Of a DNA stretch of 64,000 bases, positions 7,814 through 15,731 are shown piece by piece. The translations under genes were made by a program, and so were the position numbers. The notes under the pieces are model-generated. The model made no database searches. It was given only the letters and a program-made list of their open reading frames with translations, and was not told the origin of the DNA. Where the stretch lies: positions 1,178,001-1,242,000 of the forward strand of contig NZ_VFNH01000002.1 of the NCBI RefSeq assembly GCF_006715485.1, written 5' to 3'. The first letter of the stretch is position 1; each line of letters opens with the position of its first letter. Origin of the DNA: Herbaspirillum sp. SJZ107 (GTDB taxonomy: Bacteria > Pseudomonadota > Gammaproteobacteria > Burkholderiales > Burkholderiaceae_D).

Positions 7814-8938
7814 TCAGGCCAGTTCGAGCCAGCCGTCCTGGTACCAGGTGTACAGCGCTTCCAGCACGTCGTCGGACGCCCCGTCGAGCAGGCTGCCGTC
7901 CAGGCCGCGCCGGTTGGCCAGCACGTCCAGCACGGCCTTGTCGGCGCGGCCCACGGCAAACGATTCGCCGTTGATGAACACGTGCTTGCCGCGGTACAGC
8001 ATCAGGGTCTTGGCCGACAGCTTGAGGCCGCGCTTGGCCGCCTGTTCCATGAAACGGCCGACCGTCAGCGGCTTGGCCACCGGCGTGAAGAACACGTTGT
8101 GCTTCGGCTCGGACAGGTATTCGCCCAGGAAGATGGCGACGTCTTCCTCGTCCCAGCGCACCTTGTTCAGCTCTTCGGTGATGGTGTCGAGCATGTGGCG
8201 CGGGATCTCGGCCGGGTTCTTGGCCGGCTGCAGGCCCGGGTCGGCATAGCGGCCCGGCAGGTCGATCGAATCGGCCATGAACTGCAGGAAGGCTTCGCCC
8301 AGTTCCTGGTACGACGGCGAGCGGAAGCCGATCGAATAGGTCATGCATTCGCCCTCGGCCACGCCGTCGTGGGCGTAGTGCGGCGGCAGGTAGAGCATGT
8401 CGCCCGGTTCCAGCACGAATTCCTGCTCGGCCTCGAAGTTGGCCAGGATCTTCAGCGGCAGGCCTTCGACCAGGCTCAGGTCCTTCTGCGCGCTGATGCG
8501 CCAGCGGCGCTTGCCCTGCGCCTGCAGCAGGAACACGTCGTAGGAATCGAAGTGAGGACCGACGCCGCCGCCGTCGGTGGCGAAGCTGACCATCAGGTCG
8601 TCCAGGCGCGCATCCGGGGCGAAGCGGAACTGGCGCAGCAGGGCATCGGCTTTCGGCTCGTGCAGGTTGACCCCTTGCACCAGCATCGTCCATTCGCGCT
8701 GCGTGCGCGGCGGCAGCTCGGCCAGCGGGCCGTGCTGCATGTCCCAATTACCGTCGGCACCCTGGGTCACCAGGCGTGATTCGACGTGGTTGAGCTTGGC
8801 CAGTTCGGCCAGCTTGTCGAACTTCAGGAGCGGCTTGAAATCAGGTATCGCCTGACGGATCAGGAGCGGTTTCTTGTGCCAGTAGTCGCGCAGGAACTGG
8901 GCGGGCGTGATATTGCCGAGGAGCTGTAATTTTTGCAT
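7814..8938 (-). CDS. roxA: Ribosomal protein uL16 arginine 3-hydroxylase (JmjC cupin)
   Basis: A 374-residue Fe(II)/2-oxoglutarate oxygenase of the YcfD/RoxA type, which hydroxylates an arginine of ribosomal protein L16. The iron triad is visible: H129 and D131 in 'GPHFDSYDVF', and a distal His in 'LPPHYAHDG' (H187). A RxG-type basic stretch 'GKRRWRI' follows the HxD, where 2-oxoglutarate is anchored. The C-terminal 120 residues form the winged-helix part expected of this family. The gene is divergent from slyD with an 80-base gap. No ribosome-binding site is visible, and a TATAAT sits only 6 bases before the ATG. Confidence 0.9.
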   Translation of the reverse strand: MQKLQLLGNITPAQFLRDYWHKKPLLIRQAIPDFKPLLKFDKLAELAKLNHVESRLVTQGADGNWDMQHGPLAELPPRTQREWTMLVQGVNLHEPKADALLRQFRFAPDARLDDLMVSFATDGGGVGPHFDSYDVFLLQAQGKRRWRISAQKDLSLVEGLPLKILANFEAEQEFVLEPGDMLYLPPHYAHDGVAEGECMTYSIGFRSPSYQELGEAFLQFMADSIDLPGRYADPGLQPAKNPAEIPRHMLDTITEELNKVRWDEEDVAIFLGEYLSEPKHNVFFTPVAKPLTVGRFMEQAAKRGLKLSAKTLMLYRGKHVFINGESFAVGRADKAVLDVLANRRGLDGSLLDGASDDVLEALYTWYQDGWLELA

Positions 8939-8943
8939 GCGCC

Positions 8944-8949
8944 ATTATA
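8944..8949 (-). promoter_or_regulatory. TATAAT box immediately upstream of roxA
   Basis: The reverse strand reads TATAAT at 8949-8944, with the roxA ATG beginning at 8938. A start about 7 bases downstream of this box would fall on the ATG itself, giving a leaderless message. No good -35 is seen at the right distance. A second TATAAT (8984-8989, plus strand) faces slyD. Confidence 0.4.
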
Positions 8950-9017
8950 ACCAGCCCGCAGTCGGGAATTGCGATACCAAGGTTATAATCGGAACCTTAT
9001 CCACGAAAGGAAGCGCA

Positions 9018-9557
9018 ATGAAGATTGCCCAGAATACGGTCGTGACGGTCAACTACAAACTGTCGGACGCCCAGAACAACCTGATCGAAGACGGCGCCCA
9101 GCCGATGGTGTACCTGCACGGCGGCTACGAGAACACGCTGCCGAAGATCGAAGAGGAACTGGACGGCAAGGACGTGGGCTACGCGTCGACCATCCAGATC
9201 GAGCCGGAAGACGCCTTCGGCGACTACGACCCGAACCTGCTGAAGGTCGAAGAGCGCAACCGCCTGCCGGAGCCGATCGAAGTCGGCATGCAGTTCGAAG
9301 GCGTGGCCGAAGGTGGCGACGAAGAGCCGGTGATCTTCACCGTGACCGAAGTGGCGGACGACAAGGTCGTGCTGGACGGTAACCACCCGCTGGCCGGCAT
9401 GGCCCTGCGCTTCGAGCTGTCGGTGATCGACGTCCGCGCCGCTACCGAAGAAGAGATCCAGCACGGCCACGTGCACGGCGCCCATGGCCACCACCATGGC
9501 GATGAGCCGGAAGACAGCGACGAAGGCGACCATTTCCGTAGCCAGCCGCTGCAGTAA
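9018..9557 (+). CDS. slyD: FKBP-type peptidyl-prolyl isomerase SlyD
   Basis: A 179-residue protein with an N-terminal half FKBP domain, an inserted chaperone (IF) domain around residues 70-125 ('PEDAFGDYDPNLL' leads into it), the closing FKBP strand 'HPLAGMALRFELSV', and a His/Asp/Glu-rich tail from about residue 148. The tail binds nickel and other metals in SlyD; the chaperone insert assists folding. The ATG at 9018 follows a GAAAGGAAG ribosome-binding site; an upstream in-frame codon is ignored because FKBP begins here. A TATAAT lies at 8984-8989. Confidence 0.94.
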   Translation: MKIAQNTVVTVNYKLSDAQNNLIEDGAQPMVYLHGGYENTLPKIEEELDGKDVGYASTIQIEPEDAFGDYDPNLLKVEERNRLPEPIEVGMQFEGVAEGGDEEPVIFTVTEVADDKVVLDGNHPLAGMALRFELSVIDVRAATEEEIQHGHVHGAHGHHHGDEPEDSDEGDHFRSQPLQ

Positions 9558-9602
9558 AGTCGCTCCTGTCGGGTCTCCGTCGCAACGGATACCTGAATAT
9601 GC

Positions 9603-9627
9603 AGGGTGGGCTCCCCGGACCCACCCT
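9603..9627. terminator. Hairpin between convergent slyD and the phosphoesterase-like gene
   Basis: AGGGTGGG (9603-9610) pairs with CCCACCCT (9620-9627) around a 9-base loop. There is no T-run on either side, so it is at best a weak terminator. It overlaps the stop of the reverse gene. Confidence 0.45.
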
Positions 9628-10600
9628 ACGGCGCTTCGACCTTGAACAGGTTCTTGCCGCCCGGATCCACCTCCACCTCGAGCGCCGTCGCGCCGGTGGA
9701 CAGGTGCCCCACGTTCCCGCGCCATTCGATCGCCGGCTTCGCGCCCTTGGCCGGCGCGGCCGTGTCGACCAGCAGTACCTTGCCCTGGAATTTCTGCGCC
9801 AGCGCCAGCACCTGGCGCCGCGTCTCGGCGAAGCCGTCGTTGTCCGGCACTGCACGCCGCAGCAGCGCCCGGAAGCCGGTCGGCTGCGACAGCGCCTTCA
9901 AATCGCCTTCGGAAAACAGCACCACCGCTTCCAGCTTGTCGCGCTTGGCGATGGCGAACAGCCGGTTCAGCCAGAAGCGATTGGCCACCAGGCGGTCCTC
10001 GTACTCGCTGTTGCGCCCGGCTTCCATGATGTAGTGGTTGTTGTTGGCCGGCAGGTTGACGGTGGCGTACAGCACCTTGCCCATCGACCAGTGGGCGTTT
10101 TCCGCATAGCTGCGAAAGCGCGGGCTCATCGACAGCCGCGTCAGCGCCAGCTTGCGCTCGCCGAGCGAGGACGGCTCGCCATAGAACAGCTCGCGCACGC
10201 GGTTCAGGCGTTCGATCGCATTGGTGCGGCCGGCGCTGTTGCGGCACTCGGTCCAGTCGCTGCCGGCGGGCAGCACCACCATCGGACGCCTGGCGTCGTC
10301 GATCAGCTCGCGCCGCTGCTGGTACAGCTTGTCGCTGCAGGGTTCGCCCGTGGCCTTGATCCCGGTGACGACCACGAAGGCGGTCGATTTGTCGTCGGTC
10401 TCGTCGATCGCCTTTTTCAGGCGCTTCTCGCCGCCGTCGTTGAAGCTGTGGCCGATGAGGGCGAAGCGGTGCGTGCCGTCTTCCCTGGTGTCGGCCTTCT
10501 TGTCGTCCTTGTCCCTGGGCGCGGCCGCGCAGGCGCCGGCGGCGAGCAGGGTGGCGCACAGCAGGGTACTCAGGCGCAGGCGGACACGCGGCATCGGCAT
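9626..10600 (-). CDS. Secreted calcineurin-like phosphoesterase-type protein with lost metal ligands
   Basis: A 324-residue exported protein with an N-terminal signal sequence ending near 'GACAAA'; a Cys there might make it a lipoprotein. The order of segments follows a family of secreted metallophosphoesterases: 'FALIGHSFND', 'FVVVTGIKATGEPC', 'VVLPAGSDWTEC', 'GRTNAIERLNRVRELFYG'. At the places where the active family has Asp and Asn ligands (GD, NGD, GDNEW-type), this protein has GH, VTG and AGSDW, so metal binding is probably lost. The start at 10600 overlaps the mutS stop as TGATG, implying translational coupling. Its role is unknown. Confidence 0.75.
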   Translation of the reverse strand: MPMPRVRLRLSTLLCATLLAAGACAAAPRDKDDKKADTREDGTHRFALIGHSFNDGGEKRLKKAIDETDDKSTAFVVVTGIKATGEPCSDKLYQQRRELIDDARRPMVVLPAGSDWTECRNSAGRTNAIERLNRVRELFYGEPSSLGERKLALTRLSMSPRFRSYAENAHWSMGKVLYATVNLPANNNHYIMEAGRNSEYEDRLVANRFWLNRLFAIAKRDKLEAVVLFSEGDLKALSQPTGFRALLRRAVPDNDGFAETRRQVLALAQKFQGKVLLVDTAAPAKGAKPAIEWRGNVGHLSTGATALEVEVDPGGKNLFKVEAP

Positions 10601-13296
10601 CAGGCGGCAGCCGCCAGGCGCTTCAGCTCGTACAAGCGCTCGAGCGCCTCGCGCGGGGTGAGCGCGTCCGGGTCGATCTGGTCGAGCAGGTCCAGCGCCG
10701 CCGACTCCAGCGCTGCGGCCGCCGCGGGTGCCGGCGGTTCCGCCTGCACAGCGTCGTCTGCAGGCGTCTGCGCATCATCGCAAGGCGGCGCTGCAAACAG
10801 GTCCAGCTGCGGCGTCGCCGCATCCAGCGCCTGCGATTCCAGCCGCGCCAGGTGCTTGCGCGCGGCGCGGATCACGGTCGGCGGCACGCCGGCCAGCTGC
10901 GCCACCTGCAAGCCGTAGCTCTGCGACGCCGGACCGTCCTGCACCGCGTGCAGGAACACGATGCTGTCCTTGTGCTCGACCGCCGACAGGTGCACGTTGA
11001 CCGCGCTCGGATGCGCCTCCGGCAACTGGGTCAGCTCGAAGTAGTGGGTCGCGAACAGCGTGAAGCTGCGGCTGACGTCGATCAGGTGGCGCGCGATCGC
11101 CCACGCCAGCGCCAGGCCGTCGAAGGTCGAGGTGCCGCGCCCGACTTCGTCCATCAGCACCAGCGAACGGTCGGTGGCGCCGTTCAGGATGGTCGCCGAT
11201 TCGGTCATCTCGACCATGAAGGTGGAGCGGCCGTTGGCCAGGTCGTCGGACGCGCCGATGCGGGTGAAGATGCGGTCGATGGGGCCGATGCTGGCGCTCG
11301 TCGCCGGCACGTAGCTGCCGATGTAGGCCAGCAGCGTGATCAGGGCCACCTGGCGCATGAAGGTCGATTTACCGCCCATGTTCGGGCCGGTAATCAAGAG
11401 CAGCCTGCGGTCATCAAGCAGGCGGCAATCGTTGGCGATGAAGCGCTCGATCTGGTTCTCCACGACCGGATGGCGGCCCTCGACGATGCTCAGGCAGGGC
11501 GCGTCGACCAGCTGCGGCGCGCACCAGTTGCTGCGCTGGGCGTGCGCGGCCAGCGCCACCAGCGTGTCGATCTGGGCGATGCCGGAGGCGATGCGCTGCA
11601 GGCAGCCGATGTGCGGCGCCAGGTCGGCCAGCAGCAGGTCGTACAGCAGCTTTTCCCGCGCCAGCGCGCGGTCCTGTGCCGACAGCGCCTTGTCCTCGAA
11701 GGCTTTCAGCTCGGGCGTGATGTAGCGCTCGCAGTTCTTGAGCGTCTGGCGGCGCCGGTAATCCTCGGGCACCTTGTCGGCCTGGCCGTTGGTGACCTCG
11801 ATATAAAAGCCGTGCACGCGGTTGTACTCGACGCGCAGGTTGGCGATGCCGGTACGCGCGCGCTCGCGCGTCTCCAGGTCGACCAGGAACTGGCCGGCGT
11901 TCTGCGACAGCGAGCGCAGTTCGTCGAGCTCGGCGTCGAAGCCGGGCGCGAACACGCCGCCGTCGCGCACCATCGCCGCCGGCTCCTCGGCCACGGCACG
12001 CACCAGCAGGTCGACGCAGGCTTCCGGCACCGCGATCGCGTCATGGATGGCGCGCAGCAGGGAGGAATCGCCTGGGATGAAGCAGCTCGAGACCAGCTCG
12101 CGCAGGGCCGGCAACTGCTTCAGGCCGTCGCGCAGGCAGGACAGGTCGCGCGGGCGCGCACTGAGCAGGGCGACGCGGGTGGTGATGCGCTCGATGTCCG
12201 GCACGTGGGCCAGCGTGCTTGATAGGCCCGGCGCCGCTTCGCGCTGGATCAGCGCGGCGATCGCCTCGTGGCGGCTGCGCGCCACCCCTTGATCCCGGCG
12301 CGCGTGGTGGATCCAGTGGCGCAGCAGGCGCGAACCCATCGCGGTGCGGCAGCCGTCCAGCAGCGAGAACAGTGTCGGCGACTCGTGGCCGCGGATGGTC
12401 TCGGTCAATTCCAGGTTGCGCCGGGTGGCGGCATCCAGGCCGATGAATTCGCTCTCGGATTCGACGGCCACGGTTTTCACGTGCTGCAAACCCTTGCCCT
12501 GGGTCGACTGGGCATAGCGCAGCAGCGCGCCGGCCGCACCGAAGGCGGCGCCGAGGCCGTCGCAGCCGAAGCCGGACAGGGTCGCCACGTTCAGCTGGTC
12601 GAGCAGGGATTTATGGCCGTGCACGACGTCGAAATGCCACTCCGGCACGCGCTGGGTGTGGCCCATCGGCGCTTCTTCGAAGGTGTCCAGGCTGTCCGCG
12701 CGCAGCACTTCGGCCGGCACGATGCGTTCCAGCTCCTGCACCAGGCGTACGGCGGCGGCCCTAGCGTCGCCACTAAATTCCATCAGGCGCAGCTTGCCGC
12801 TGGCCAGCGACAGCCAGGCCAGGCCGGTCGTCACCACCTTGCGGCTGGTGACCGTGCACACGGCCAGCAGCGGGCGCTCGGCCTTTTCCGGCAGCAGGTC
12901 CGAATCGGTGAGCGTGCCGGGCGTCACCACGCGCACCACCTTGCGCTCGACCGGGCCCTTGGCCAACGCCGGATCGCCGATCTGCTCGCAGATCGCGCAC
13001 GACTCGCCCAGCTTGACCAGCTTGGCCAGGTAGGGATCCAGCGAGTGAAAGGGCACGCCCGCCATCTTGATCGGATTGCCGCCCGAGCTGCCGCGCGCGG
13101 TCAGCGTGATGCCCAGGATGCGGGCGGCCTTCTCGGCGTCCTCGAAGAACAGCTCGTAGAAGTCGCCCATCCGGTAGAAGACGAGCATGCTCGGGTAATC
13201 GGCCTTGATGCCCAGGTACTGCTGCATCATCGGGGTGTGCTTTTCGGTCGCGAGGCGTTTGGCCGCGTCGGCATTGATTTCGCGTGGGACGTTCAT
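10600..13296 (-). CDS. mutS: DNA mismatch repair ATPase MutS
   Basis: An 898-residue mismatch sensor. The N-terminal mismatch-binding domain carries the Phe-x-Glu wedge in '[11 protein letters not shown]' (residues about 44-54); connector, lever/clamp and ATPase domains follow in order. Walker A is '[13 protein letters not shown]' (about residue 637), Walker B '[18 protein letters not shown]', and the C-terminus has the helix-turn-helix and a tail with a tetramerisation-type segment. Length is near the usual 850-890. It is translationally coupled to the downstream phosphoesterase-like gene. Confidence 0.97.
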   Translation of the reverse strand: MNVPREINADAAKRLATEKHTPMMQQYLGIKADYPSMLVFYRMGDFYELFFEDAEKAARILGITLTARGSSGGNPIKMAGVPFHSLDPYLAKLVKLGESCAICEQIGDPALAKGPVERKVVRVVTPGTLTDSDLLPEKAERPLLAVCTVTSRKVVTTGLAWLSLASGKLRLMEFSGDARAAAVRLVQELERIVPAEVLRADSLDTFEEAPMGHTQRVPEWHFDVVHGHKSLLDQLNVATLSGFGCDGLGAAFGAAGALLRYAQSTQGKGLQHVKTVAVESESEFIGLDAATRRNLELTETIRGHESPTLFSLLDGCRTAMGSRLLRHWIHHARRDQGVARSRHEAIAALIQREAAPGLSSTLAHVPDIERITTRVALLSARPRDLSCLRDGLKQLPALRELVSSCFIPGDSSLLRAIHDAIAVPEACVDLLVRAVAEEPAAMVRDGGVFAPGFDAELDELRSLSQNAGQFLVDLETRERARTGIANLRVEYNRVHGFYIEVTNGQADKVPEDYRRRQTLKNCERYITPELKAFEDKALSAQDRALAREKLLYDLLLADLAPHIGCLQRIASGIAQIDTLVALAAHAQRSNWCAPQLVDAPCLSIVEGRHPVVENQIERFIANDCRLLDDRRLLLITGPNMGGKSTFMRQVALITLLAYIGSYVPATSASIGPIDRIFTRIGASDDLANGRSTFMVEMTESATILNGATDRSLVLMDEVGRGTSTFDGLALAWAIARHLIDVSRSFTLFATHYFELTQLPEAHPSAVNVHLSAVEHKDSIVFLHAVQDGPASQSYGLQVAQLAGVPPTVIRAARKHLARLESQALDAATPQLDLFAAPPCDDAQTPADDAVQAEPPAPAAAAALESAALDLLDQIDPDALTPREALERLYELKRLAAAA

Positions 13297-13455
13297 GGGG
13301 TACGGTATGCAAGAGGCCGGGCAGGGCGCCGGCCGAGAGTTGCCATTTTACCGCGTTCGACAAGCGCCGGGAGGGCTGGGCGGTGCGGTTTGGTAACAAC
13401 GGGTTTCCGGAACGAGGGCGCGCCTTCCCTGTGCGGGAAGGCGCGGCGCGGCGGG

Positions 13456-13746
13456 TCAGGCCGGAACGGCAAGGAAATCGTCGGGCGTGGCGCTGTGGGG
13501 CCGGGCGGGCCGCAGCTGTCCCGGCGCGGCCGCGGCCGCTACCGGTGCGCGCCGCCTGGCCGGATGGGACAGCACGCGCAAGGCGATGGCCAGGTCGACG
13601 TGCTGGTGCTCCATCGCCTGCGCCGCCGCCCGCAAGCCATGCGCCCGCAAGGCATCTTCGACATTGTCGGCGGTGGCGCGATCGGTGCGCCGCTCGCCGA
13701 GTGCACGTTGCGGCAAGCCCTGGTCATGAATATGCAAGTAGGTCAT
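13456..13746 (-). CDS. Possible small Arg/Ala-rich protein
   Basis: An open frame of 96 codons starting 'MTYLHIHDQGLPQRALGER' with a GGAG ribosome-binding site about 8 bases before the ATG and an AT-rich, promoter-like stretch (13770-13830) upstream. Composition is Arg/Ala-rich, and other frames across the same stretch are also open, as is usual in GC-rich DNA. I do not recognise it. The ribosome-binding site and isolated upstream AT-rich segment are the only arguments that it is real. Confidence 0.4.
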   Translation of the reverse strand: MTYLHIHDQGLPQRALGERRTDRATADNVEDALRAHGLRAAAQAMEHQHVDLAIALRVLSHPARRRAPVAAAAAPGQLRPARPHSATPDDFLAVPA

Positions 13747-13953
13747 CGGAATTCTCCGTGGTTGGGTAAAGAAATCCTGTTCCTCTTGTGCTTTTGCTAT
13801 TTAGTTGACATCAATGAAATAGAAGAGGCCAAGCAATTGTCCGTTGTGACCACGGTGCCCTTTATCCGATGCTGATGAGCCTTGAGAACGCACAAGCCCA
13901 GCCCGGCGTGGCGGCTTGATAGTAAGCATATCCGCGCCAATCAGAAGCCGACG

Positions 13954-15144
13954 ATGCCTCTCACCGAAAAATGGAATGTGCGTTCCGTCGCCGCCACGAT
14001 CGCCTTTTTCGGCGCCGTGTTCCTGTTCTATACGCCGTTCGAAGACCTGCAGACCAACACGATGTGGCCGCGCTACTTCGCGGCCGGGGTCTGCCTGGTG
14101 TGCCTGTTGCCGGTCATGCTGGCGCGGCCGATCCGCATCGGCGCGTCGTCGATGTACATCCTGGTGGGGCTGCTCATCATCCTGCTGCACACGATCTTCT
14201 TCAAGCAGGTGTCCTTCATCTACCCGATCTTCGTGGGCACCAACATCCTGCTGGCCGTGCTGATCTACGAAGCCAGCAAGCGCTGGCCCAGGGAATTCAA
14301 TGCCGCTGTCGGCTGGCTGCTGGTGATCAATCTCGCCGCGCTCTACATCCAGATCGCCATGTACTACCTGCTGGGCGGGCCGATCGTCGACCTGCACGAG
14401 ATGGTGTTCAATTCGCCCAGCCGCGACGCGGTCGATTTCGTCGGCATCAACCGCTTTTCCGGCATCCAGGTGGAGCCGGGCACCTACGCCAACAACATGG
14501 CTTTCCTGCTGGCGGTCTACCTGTTCACCTCGGGCTATCGCAAGCGGGTCTACTGGATTTCGATCCTGACCGTGCTGTCGATGCTGCTGACCGGCTCGGC
14601 CACCTCGGTCTATTTCACCTGCGTGATGCTGGCGCTGCTGCCGCTGCTGTGGAGCCACCGCATCAAGAAATGGCACGTGCTGGTCTTGTTCCTGTGCATC
14701 CTGGCCTTCCTCGGCACCTCGAACATCCTCGACCACCTCGACCAGCGCTTCGCCCACAACGACGACGGCAGCCTGTCGATCTGGAAGACCGGGCTGCACA
14801 GTTATCTGAATACCGGGCTGGAGGAAAAGATCATCGGGCTCGGCTACGAGCATCCGCCCTGCGTGAATTGTTATTTCCAGAACATGGGCGTGATCGCCAA
14901 CCTGCTCAGCGGCGGCGGACTGCTGATGCTGCTGGTGCTGCTGGTGCTGTTCGGCCGGCTGGCCTACTTCAACGGCATCCTGCTCAGCCTGGTCATCTTT
15001 GCGATGCCCTTGAATTCACGCATGTATTACTACGAAGCGCCGGTGTGGATGCTGTTCCTGTTTGCCCAGGCCAACCTCAGGCGCCAGCACACGGTGCCGC
15101 AGGCGCTGGCCCCGCCGCCGGCGCCGCCGCTGCCGGCAGGCTGA
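13954..15144 (+). CDS. Wzy/O-antigen ligase-like polytopic membrane protein
   Basis: A 396-residue integral membrane protein with roughly ten hydrophobic segments and one long periplasmic-type loop around residues 150-200 ('GINRFSGIQVEPGTYANN'). The sequence RFSG-x-x-xEPG-x-YA is typical of O-antigen polymerases/ligases of the Wzy/WaaL superfamily. A second soluble loop follows ('LDQRFAHNDDGSLSIWKTG'). It probably joins or transfers an oligosaccharide from undecaprenyl diphosphate, but no other polysaccharide genes lie beside it. The ATG at 13954 was preferred to a TTG at 13882 because the first helix follows closely. The Pro/Ala-rich tail is ordinary for the group. Confidence 0.7.
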   Translation: MPLTEKWNVRSVAATIAFFGAVFLFYTPFEDLQTNTMWPRYFAAGVCLVCLLPVMLARPIRIGASSMYILVGLLIILLHTIFFKQVSFIYPIFVGTNILLAVLIYEASKRWPREFNAAVGWLLVINLAALYIQIAMYYLLGGPIVDLHEMVFNSPSRDAVDFVGINRFSGIQVEPGTYANNMAFLLAVYLFTSGYRKRVYWISILTVLSMLLTGSATSVYFTCVMLALLPLLWSHRIKKWHVLVLFLCILAFLGTSNILDHLDQRFAHNDDGSLSIWKTGLHSYLNTGLEEKIIGLGYEHPPCVNCYFQNMGVIANLLSGGGLLMLLVLLVLFGRLAYFNGILLSLVIFAMPLNSRMYYYEAPVWMLFLFAQANLRRQHTVPQALAPPPAPPLPAG

Positions 15145-15170
15145 CGGCGCCGGCGCCGGCAACGGCAGGG

Positions 15171-15539
15171 CTAGGACAGCCGCGCATGGTTCAGGATCAC
15201 CCAGGCCACCGTGATCACGACCATGCCGGTCAGCGTCACGCACGACCAGGTGAAGAACCAGGCCGACACCAGGCCGGCCTGCAAGACTTTTTCGAACAGC
15301 ACGCCGAGGGCGAAGTCGAAGGCGGTGAGGAAGGACCAGCGGCGCAGGTAGACCGGCAGGTAGCGGCTCATCTTGCGGTTGTGCTGGTGGGCGGCGTGGC
15401 GCTCGATGCGGTCGCGCGCGGCGCTGACGTCGCGGAACAGCCAGTCGAAGAACAGGAAGCGGTAGAGCAGGCGCCGGAACGGCATCTCGGGCAGGTGCTC
15501 GTCGGTGACGGAGGGCTGCGTATCCTTTTCGAGGGTCAT
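15171..15539 (-). CDS. Small membrane protein of unknown function
   Basis: A 122-residue protein: a polar N-terminus ('MTLEKDTQPSVTDEHLPEM'), an amphipathic Arg-rich middle ('FFDWLFRDVSAARDRIERH'), and two hydrophobic helices near the C-terminus ('FFTWSCVTLTGMVVITVAWV' is the last). I do not recognise the family. The ATG at 15539 is preferred to an upstream start because the upstream extension is Cys/Ala-rich and unlike a protein N-terminus. The gene is convergent with the polymerase-like gene, 26 bases away. Confidence 0.6.
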   Translation of the reverse strand: MTLEKDTQPSVTDEHLPEMPFRRLLYRFLFFDWLFRDVSAARDRIERHAAHQHNRKMSRYLPVYLRRWSFLTAFDFALGVLFEKVLQAGLVSAWFFTWSCVTLTGMVVITVAWVILNHARLS

Positions 15540-15683
15540 GATCACACCGCTGTCTGATGGAAGCTGAGGGTTGAAAGCCGTGACTGCCCATCCTACGTCA
15601 TTGGCTGTCTCGAGCGCGCGCGCCCGGTCATCTGTTGCACAGGAAATTGCGCAGCAGCAAGGCGCGGCGATGCAGATGCCATG

Positions 15684-15708
15684 AAAAACGGGCGCCGCAG
15701 CGCCCGTT
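15684..15708 (-). terminator. Rho-independent terminator of cphA'–cphA
   Basis: A 9-bp perfect stem (15687-15695 with 15700-15708), loop CGCA, with plus-strand AAAAA (15684-15688) giving the U-tract on the reverse transcript. It lies 24 bases past the cphA stop. Confidence 0.88.
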
Positions 15709-15731
15709 GGACTCATCTACGCCACCGGCGT

